From: Didymella arachidicola
Taxonomy: Eukaryota > Ascomycota > Dothideomycetes > Pleosporales > Didymellaceae
Assembly: GCA_016630955.3 (NCBI GenBank)
Contig: CM049992.1
Span: 1,116,001 to 1,180,000 of the forward strand
Direction of reading: 5' to 3'
DNA length: 64,000 nt
How positions within the stretch are numbered: position 1 is the stretch's first letter; every line of letters begins with the position of its first letter. The translations under genes and the position numbers were made by a program. The notes under the pieces are model-generated. The model had not been told where the DNA came from. It made no database searches and saw only the letters and a list, made by a program, of their open reading frames with translations. Positions 62,277 through 64,000 of this stretch are shown one piece after another.

Positions 62277-64000
62277 ATGGAGCCTCATTCGCGATCCCTT
62301 TCGTCTCAGAATGGCACGTTGCGTCTTCCACAGGCTCTTATCCTGCTGCTGAAGTCCGCTTTGGCCCAGTCAACCAATGATCAGGGTACACAAGGTCTCG
62401 CCGACGTTCCCCTGCGGGACACTATAAGACTTTCAATCTACCGTTTGATCCTTCTCATCAATCCCTTCGTGGACCGCGGCAACATTGTCACCTCAGCTAT
62501 CGTGGGCATGGTCAAGTTGACGGCGCTGTGCGGCTCTGCTTACTGGGTATGGGATCGGCAGAGCAAGAAAGGGAAGATCGCTCCATCCATCAACTCTCAG
62601 CATGTCGAGGACGCCACAGAGGGTAAGAAAGCCCCGTGTGATCTGCAACACACCTGTGCGAAACACGTGTCTGGCCTGCATCGGCTACCCTTGGCTTGGA
62701 CTAGATCGCTGACCATCGCAGACGACGCTGCCGCTACCGATCCAGGGCTCTTGAGAAAGCACTCAACCATACAATCCTACTCGGTGGCGTCTTCCAACTT
62801 CACGTATCCTGCTATCCGAACGTTCTACAGGCCGCACCCCCAGGAAAGCAAGTTTCCAAGAAAGCCTAACCCTGTACCCTTACTCGTCTTCATCCATGGT
62901 CTTGGTGGCTCCATTGCACAGTTCCATCCTATCTTGCTAAGCTTATCTAACCTTGCTTCGTGTCTGGCGATCGACCTCCCAGGATGTGGTCTGTCCTCAT
63001 ATCAACCCAAGGCCGCTCAGGCGTACACTACAGACGCGCTTGTGCAGCTTCTGGCAACTGTGATCGAACAACACCGCGCCACAGAGGAAGGACAAACCGT
63101 CGTTCTCATCGGCCACAGCATGGGATGTTCTCTTGCAGCACTTCTAGCCTCGCCCACGTCACCCCATGCCGGTCTGATCTCCCAACACGTCAGCGGTCTG
63201 ATTGCAGTCTGCCCCAAGGCAGACCCTCCGACCGAACACCAGACTAAGCTTCTGCAGCGAGTCACGTCAGTGCCAGCGGTCTTGTTCGATCTGTATCGAA
63301 GATGGGATCGAAGGGGTGGAATCAACAGCGCAAGCGTCGCGCGTATGGCGGGCGCAGACGCCGAAGAAGACACAAAGAAGTTGCAGCTGCGTTTCAACAA
63401 GCAAAGCCGTACAGCTGTGTGGCAGCGCATGGCTCGCGGAATGTGCCCAGACTATTCGACCGACCCGCCTCGAGGTGGCCTTCCTGGACGTCGAACATGG
63501 GAGGGCTTGCAGATTCCCGTGTTCCTGAGTGCTGGCGAGGCAGACACCGTGACTCCCTCCGAGAACGTCAAGCTTATCGTGAAATTTCTCGGAAGAGACG
63601 TCGGAGCCATCGAACCCCCCAGTGAAAAAGTCAGCTTGCCCATTGCAGCAGCTCCTTTCGATCCAGCCGTGCTGGATCCATGCCTAAATGAGCGCAAGCA
63701 CCAAGATTCCGGCATTGACGCCAACGACATCCCCAAGCCTGAAGCCGACACAAATCCTTCCAGCACGACGGCACCCTCCACGCTCGGCTCCAGCCTGACC
63801 GAAACCGATAGCCGCACCACCGAAGACAGCATCGTCATCTCAGACGCACCGCCCAGTTCACCCACACGTCCGTCGCCATCCACGCCCTCGCCCCACCCGC
63901 GCCGCCTCGTCGTCAAAACAACCATCCTGCCCAAACCCGCCGCCCACGCCATGCTCTTCGCGCCCTCGACCTCGCGCACCCTCTCTGGCCTCATCGGCAG
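62277..64000 (+). CDS. Alpha/beta hydrolase-fold protein, 5' part (runs off window)
   Basis: The frame from the ATG at 62277 stays open to the window end. A putative intron 62623-62721 (GTAAGA donor, CTGAC branch, GCAG acceptor) splits it; being 99 nt and free of stops it could be spliced or retained. An N-terminal hydrophobic region (LIPF/GMVKLTALCGSAYWVW, about residues 75-100) may be a membrane anchor. The hydrolase fold follows: VPLLVFIHGLGGSIAQFHPI (oxyanion turn), LASCLAIDLPGCGLSSY, and the nucleophile elbow VVLIGHSMGCSLAALLAS. IPVFLSAGEADTVTPSENV holds the family's Asp region. A long Ser/Pro/Thr-rich segment comes next, ending in LPKPAAHAMLFAPSTSR. In related fungal proteins a dual-specificity phosphatase-like domain follows, so this may be a hydrolase-phosphatase fusion; that part is outside the window and is inference. 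Confidence 0.8.
   Translation, partial: MEPHSRSLSSQNGTLRLPQALILLLKSALAQSTNDQGTQGLADVPLRDTIRLSIYRLILLINPFVDRGNIVTSAIVGMVKLTALCGSAYWVWDRQSKKGKIAPSINSQHVEDATEGKKAPCDLQHTCAKHVSGLHRLPLAWTRSLTIADDAAATDPGLLRKHSTIQSYSVASSNFTYPAIRTFYRPHPQESKFPRKPNPVPLLVFIHGLGGSIAQFHPILLSLSNLASCLAIDLPGCGLSSYQPKAAQAYTTDALVQLLATVIEQHRATEEGQTVVLIGHSMGCSLAALLASPTSPHAGLISQHVSGLIAVCPKADPPTEHQTKLLQRVTSVPAVLFDLYRRWDRRGGINSASVARMAGADAEEDTKKLQLRFNKQSRTAVWQRMARGMCPDYSTDPPRGGLPGRRTWEGLQIPVFLSAGEADTVTPSENVKLIVKFLGRDVGAIEPPSEKVSLPIAAAPFDPAVLDPCLNERKHQDSGIDANDIPKPEADTNPSSTTAPSTLGSSLTETDSRTTEDSIVISDAPPSSPTRPSPSTPSPHPRRLVVKTTILPKPAAHAMLFAPSTSRTLSGLIG

Noticed and set aside
1..64000. CRISPR arrays, rRNA genes, bacterial-type operons
   Set aside because: No regularly spaced direct repeats, no conserved rRNA blocks, and gene structure is that of a filamentous fungus.

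Overview
The window reads as chromosomal DNA of a filamentous ascomycete (Pezizomycotina, probably a dothideomycete). The signs are many short introns (about 43-115 nt) with GTAAGT/GTATGT-type donors and CTAAC/CTGAC branch sites, HET-domain genes, an RTA1-type gene, an AA9 lytic polysaccharide monooxygenase, a GH93-type arabinanase, DUF4246 and DUF4360 genes, and Tc1/mariner and Fot1/pogo transposons. Several dead genes carry C:G-to-T:A type stop codons of the kind expected from repeat-induced point mutation (RIP) or cytosine deamination. All gene models below were spliced by hand from the sequence; lineage and function rest on family knowledge, not on a search.

Left part (1-31 kb) is gene-poor and worn. 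In order: the 5' part of a DUF4246 gene; a decayed mariner-like element with TA target duplications; an intact cytochrome P450; a secreted Ser/Thr-rich protein with a Cys-rich tail; a large HET-domain pseudogene with four stops; a four-helix membrane protein; a complete 2,100-bp Fot1/pogo element with perfect 44-bp inverted repeats and an intact transposase; an RTA1-like pseudogene (two stops); a 228-bp MITE-like element; an amino-acid/choline-type permease pseudogene (seven exons, one stop); an intact rhodopsin-like seven-helix gene; and an enoyl-CoA hydratase pseudogene whose two halves lie 2 kb apart in opposite orientation. Between these lie long stretches with no recognisable gene.

Right part (31-64 kb) holds mostly intact genes: class I CPD photolyase with an apparent dual start (organelle/nuclear), an intact HET protein, a GMC oxidoreductase, an unassigned coding-like stretch, a MARVEL-type membrane protein, an amidase-signature hydrolase with its Lys-Ser-Ser triad, MsrA, a DUF4360 secreted protein, a RING-finger protein, the AA9 LPMO, the GH93-type enzyme, ribosomal protein eS19, a dihydroxy-acid dehydratase, and the 5' part of an alpha/beta hydrolase gene that runs off the window.

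No operon-like or biosynthetic cluster logic joins these genes. The LPMO and the GH93-type enzyme fit plant-cell-wall breakdown, photolyase and MsrA fit light/oxidative damage repair, and the HET genes fit non-self recognition. The most unusual signals are two microexons in neighbouring convergent genes (5 nt in eS19, 8 nt in the dehydratase), a duplicated polypyrimidine intron in the dehydratase, an apparently young pogo element next to an RTA1 pseudogene, and the sharp contrast between the pseudogene-rich left half and intact right half. I did not find convincing evidence of a wholly new system.
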